The notes under the pieces were generated by a model. That model was not told the DNA's origin and ran no database searches. It saw nothing but the letters and a program-made list of their open reading frames with translations. Below, one piece after another: positions 5,892-7,833 of a stretch of 7,833 bases of DNA. Each line of letters opens with the position of its first letter. Position 1 is the stretch's first letter. Origin of the DNA: Candidatus Sabulitectum sp. (GTDB lineage: Bacteria; Fermentibacterota; Fermentibacteria; Fermentibacterales; JCC-6). The stretch is from positions 1 to 7,833 of the forward strand of contig JAOZRM010000151.1 of the NCBI GenBank assembly GCA_029940175.1. Reading direction: 5' to 3'. Position numbers and translations under genes: made by a program.

Positions 5892-6230
5892 CTAATCGAT
5901 ATCAGAAAGTGTTACAGTGAAAATGTTTTCACCATCACCTGAACCGTACTCTTCCCCGTCAACTCCGAAGAAGGTGTAAGTATCGCCATCCACATCTTCA
6001 AGCTGGATGTCAAAGAGCTCAGTTTCCCAGTTAAGATCACTTACATCAAACTCGTAAGTATCTCCATCATACATGATGTCGCTACCGAGCCAGTCTTCAC
6101 CGAATGAGTCATCAGAAGATTCGCTGATGTACACGAAGTACACATCATATCCTGTGTCGTTTGTGATCTCGAAGTACTGTCCGAAAGATACGAAGGCGAG
6201 GGCTGTGAGTGCGAGCAGTGCTATTTTCAT
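5892..6230 (-). CDS. Small secreted, extremely acidic protein
   Basis: The product is 112 residues with a signal peptide (1-17, MKIALLALTALAFVSFG). The mature part has about 28 Asp/Glu and no Lys, Arg, His, Cys or Pro. The pattern NDTGYDVYFVYIS (24-36), GEDWLG (44-49), a following DGDTYEFDVS, then DVDGDTYTFFG (79-89) resembles a small beta-sandwich domain I associate with secreted bacterial proteins (N-x-T-G ... YIS ... WG-x-D-x-LG). I cannot name a family with certainty and know no activity for it. The Asp-rich turns could bind calcium (inference). I chose the ATG at 6230 because AGGAG lies 5 nt upstream and the signal peptide starts there. It follows the membrane-protein gene by 56 nt on the same strand and is followed by a hairpin terminator. 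Confidence 0.75.
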   Translation of the reverse strand: MKIALLALTALAFVSFGQYFEITNDTGYDVYFVYISESSDDSFGEDWLGSDIMYDGDTYEFDVSDLNWETELFDIQLEDVDGDTYTFFGVDGEEYGSGDGENIFTVTLSDID

Positions 6231-6235
6231 TATTT

Positions 6236-6240
6236 CTCCT
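6236..6240 (-). promoter_or_regulatory. Ribosome binding site that sets the acidic-protein start
   Basis: AGGAG within an AAAAAAAGGAG run lies 5 nt before the ATG at 6230. It favours this start over the in-frame ATG at 6251, which has no comparable site and would put charged residues before the signal peptide. Confidence 0.7.
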
Positions 6241-6252
6241 TTTTTTCCCATT

Positions 6253-6275
6253 GGGGTTCCCTATCTGAGAACCCC
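6253..6275 (-). repeat. Hairpin between the membrane-protein and acidic-protein genes
   Basis: GGGGTTC and GAACCCC form a perfect 7-bp stem around a 9-nt loop, between the stop at 6287 and the start at 6230. No U-run follows on the minus strand. It may be a weak terminator or an mRNA processing or stability element separating the two genes' expression. Confidence 0.5.
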
Positions 6276-6286
6276 TAAAGAAACTG

Positions 6287-6931
6287 TTACAGATTTATTC
6301 CCATTGTCGGCAGCCATTCAAAGAGCAGAAATTGAGTCTGCCCGATAAGAAGACTGATTCGAGCCATTACTGTGTATCCGAAACTGGCACCGAATGCAAC
6401 CATAAGAATGGTAATACCCACATCGGCCGTTCGACCAACAATGCCAGTGTGTGCCTTTGAAAAGAAAAAGTAGACAAGACCGCACACAACTCCTGCTACC
6501 ATAATAATGTTGCTGACCCAGTTGAACCAGCCACCACCCTGTCCCAGTGCGATAATAGTACCGTTCACCTGAGTCAGAGCGTTTGTCTGAAACATGGCGG
6601 TCATGGTAAGACCTGCCCCTGTTCCCACAATAAGAGAGAGGGACATTCGGCTTAAACTGGCCAGTTTAGGCACAATTCGCAGAACCATGAACAGGCCAAG
6701 AATACCGGGGATCAACCATATGGGTTGGATTCCGCCTTCCGCAGGAAGAAGATTCTCCCACCAGTTTGGTATCAGAACATTCCTGATGGTGTAGATAACC
6801 CAGTAGCCAGCAGACATCCCAACAAAAAGATGCTCTGCAAACTTGTAGAAGGGATTATCCTTGTAGAGGAAACTGTAAAGACTGAGTGAAAGCAGGGCTC
6901 CCAGCCAGATACCAATTATCGTCCAGTTCAT
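6287..6931 (-). CDS. Conserved-type six-helix membrane protein, function unknown
   Basis: The product is 214 residues and strongly hydrophobic, with helices predicted by eye near 4-22, 33-54, 70-86, 97-115, 136-157 and 170-196. Notable pieces are the Lys-Asp-Asn loop YKDNPFYKFAEHLFVG (23-38), the amphipathic loop NWWENLLPAEGG (56-67), and GTGAGL (103-108) inside helix four. There is no cleavable signal peptide. I recognise no transporter or enzyme motif. The start ATG at 6931 overlaps the stop of the 285-residue gene as ATGA, with AAAGGAGG (6938-6945) 6 nt upstream. The two are therefore translationally coupled and probably act as one inner-membrane complex (inference). Confidence 0.8.
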   Translation of the reverse strand: MNWTIIGIWLGALLSLSLYSFLYKDNPFYKFAEHLFVGMSAGYWVIYTIRNVLIPNWWENLLPAEGGIQPIWLIPGILGLFMVLRIVPKLASLSRMSLSLIVGTGAGLTMTAMFQTNALTQVNGTIIALGQGGGWFNWVSNIIMVAGVVCGLVYFFFSKAHTGIVGRTADVGITILMVAFGASFGYTVMARISLLIGQTQFLLFEWLPTMGINL

Positions 6932-7785
6932 TTCACCCCTCCTTTCTTCTTTTTCCCAGCCAGGTATGAAATATTTCCAAGAATTATGAAAAGCATGATT
7001 ACCAGGTGGGCCACAGACTGAGCAGCCATGCCTGGGATTGCCGTTCCCGGAGGTGGATCAACCTGATCAATCCTGACCATGGTTTCGTAATCCGCAGCTC
7101 CCTTAAGACCCCCCAGAAGTCCGATCAGCTGCCCTGTGCCCAAATAGGGATAAAATTGAGGAGCACTCACGGCGGTACAACCACCACTGATGGGAATATC
7201 ATATCTGTCTCCTGCCATCATGATCCATGCAGGTATACCTGGATCACCGGCAGAAAGGGATATCAGCATATCGAAATCGCCCAGTTTGTTGATATGTTCC
7301 ATTATAGGCATATCATCCACGGGGTTACCATCATAGTCTTCAGGAAAAACAGACTTGATGTTACTGCCCAGCCTGACGATAAGAACGCCTCCGCCTGTCT
7401 TGTATCCCAGATTAACCCAGTCTACATACTCCTCACGGCCAAGACTGTCGGAAACGGAGGTAAGAACTTCATTCCCCAGACTAACCCCCATGGGCCACAA
7501 AGCCATGGAAACGATCTTAATATCTTTTCTCATAAGATGCTGAGTAAGAGCAAAAGCCATGGGCTGAAGCTCCGGCATCGTTGAAGGATCGTAATCAAAA
7601 CTGAGAAGCACAATGGAACCAGCAGGCAGTGCTTCTACTGCATCAAACATGTCTGTACTGGGACCAGGAGTAATAGGAATCGGCAGATTTAGTCTGAGAG
7701 CCAGAGGAAGAACCACAGAAAGTGCTATAACAGTAAAAATGATTCTTCTGTCTATACTGCCCAGTTTTTCAGTAAATGTTCCCAT
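6928..7785 (-). CDS. Membrane-anchored protein with large periplasmic domain, function unknown
   Basis: The product is 285 residues. One helix at 15-31 and one near 256-276 bracket a soluble domain of about 220 residues. Lys/Arg residues flank both termini (EKLGSIDRR, KKKK), so by the positive-inside rule the ends are cytoplasmic and the domain faces the periplasm. Conserved-looking blocks are SFDYDPSTMPELQP (62-75), GYKTGGG (127-133), SAGDPGIPAW (178-187), GGCTAVSAPQFYPY (201-214) and GQLIGLLGGLKGAADYE (218-234). Alternating beta/alpha segments (SIVLLSFDY, DIKIVSMALW, GVLIVRLG, FDMLISLSAG) suggest a Rossmann-like fold. I recall similar proteins as uncharacterised in several candidate phyla, but know no function. 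The ATG at 7785 has GGGAGGT (7794-7800) 8 nt upstream. It overlaps both the upstream and the downstream gene. Confidence 0.82.
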   Translation of the reverse strand: MGTFTEKLGSIDRRIIFTVIALSVVLPLALRLNLPIPITPGPSTDMFDAVEALPAGSIVLLSFDYDPSTMPELQPMAFALTQHLMRKDIKIVSMALWPMGVSLGNEVLTSVSDSLGREEYVDWVNLGYKTGGGVLIVRLGSNIKSVFPEDYDGNPVDDMPIMEHINKLGDFDMLISLSAGDPGIPAWIMMAGDRYDIPISGGCTAVSAPQFYPYLGTGQLIGLLGGLKGAADYETMVRIDQVDPPPGTAIPGMAAQSVAHLVIMLFIILGNISYLAGKKKKGGVK

Positions 7786-7833
7786 CAGTCTGCACCTCCC
7801 AGGTAACTGCGCTCTATCCCGAAGATCATTCGC
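7785..7833 (-). CDS. C-terminal end of the upstream operon gene (partial)
   Basis: In the minus-strand frame ending at a TGA (7785-7787) the last codons read RMIFGIERSYLGGAD. The stop shares its A with the ATG of the 285-residue gene (TGATG), a common translational-coupling junction that mirrors the ATGA junction further down. That arrangement, not the short peptide, is the main support. Only 15 residues are visible, so no function can be given. Confidence 0.55.
   Translation of the reverse strand, partial: RMIFGIERSYLGGAD

Noticed and set aside
6231..6251. Upstream in-frame ATG (6251) for the acidic protein
   Set aside because: The strong AGGAG at 6236-6240 lies downstream of it and serves the ATG at 6230, where the signal peptide begins.
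7006..7584. 192-residue plus-strand open frame
   Set aside because: It is antisense to the 285-residue membrane protein, whose patterned motifs, ribosome binding site and overlaps make it the real gene.

Overview
The window looks like a chromosomal segment of a Gram-negative, probably uncultivated FCB-group-type bacterium. The evidence is outer-membrane barrels with aromatic C-termini, a TonB-dependent receptor carrying a carboxypeptidase-regulatory-like domain, strong AGGAGG-type ribosome binding sites and moderate G+C. My impression is a Fermentibacteria-, Cloacimonetes- or KSB1-like lineage, but the sequence alone does not settle the phylum. All intact genes are on the minus strand. The only plus-strand gene is a truncated remnant. 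I see no tRNA, rRNA, CRISPR array or insertion sequence.

In the minus-strand direction of transcription (right to left), the right edge holds the last codons of a gene (7785-7833). It overlaps by one base a 285-residue membrane-anchored protein (6928-7785). That gene in turn overlaps a 214-residue six-helix membrane protein (6287-6931) through ATGA. These three form a tightly coupled operon of unknown function. Next comes a small secreted, extremely acidic protein (5892-6230), followed by a hairpin with a cUUCGg tetraloop (5843-5874).

A plus-strand AAA_14-type ATPase gene (5521-5817) is cut off after 98 codons by a TGA. It is a remnant, yet it still has a near-consensus promoter framed by a 12-bp inverted repeat, placed so that the transcript would be leaderless. 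The stretch 5195-5520 also holds a divergent promoter for the next minus-strand gene and possibly decayed coding sequence.

The left half starts with an outer-membrane barrel protein (4118-5194), followed by a 466-bp non-coding stretch rich in palindromes, with a good sigma70-type promoter (3836-3864) and a leader of about 180 nt. This drives a 921-residue TonB-dependent receptor (GTG start, 886-3651) and then an ExbB/TolQ-type proton channel with a cleavable signal peptide and acidic linker (11-841). A ribosome binding site at the left edge shows that a further gene, probably exbD-like, follows. Receptor and energy-transducing motor therefore appear to be co-transcribed as a dedicated uptake operon. 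The substrate cannot be told from the sequence.
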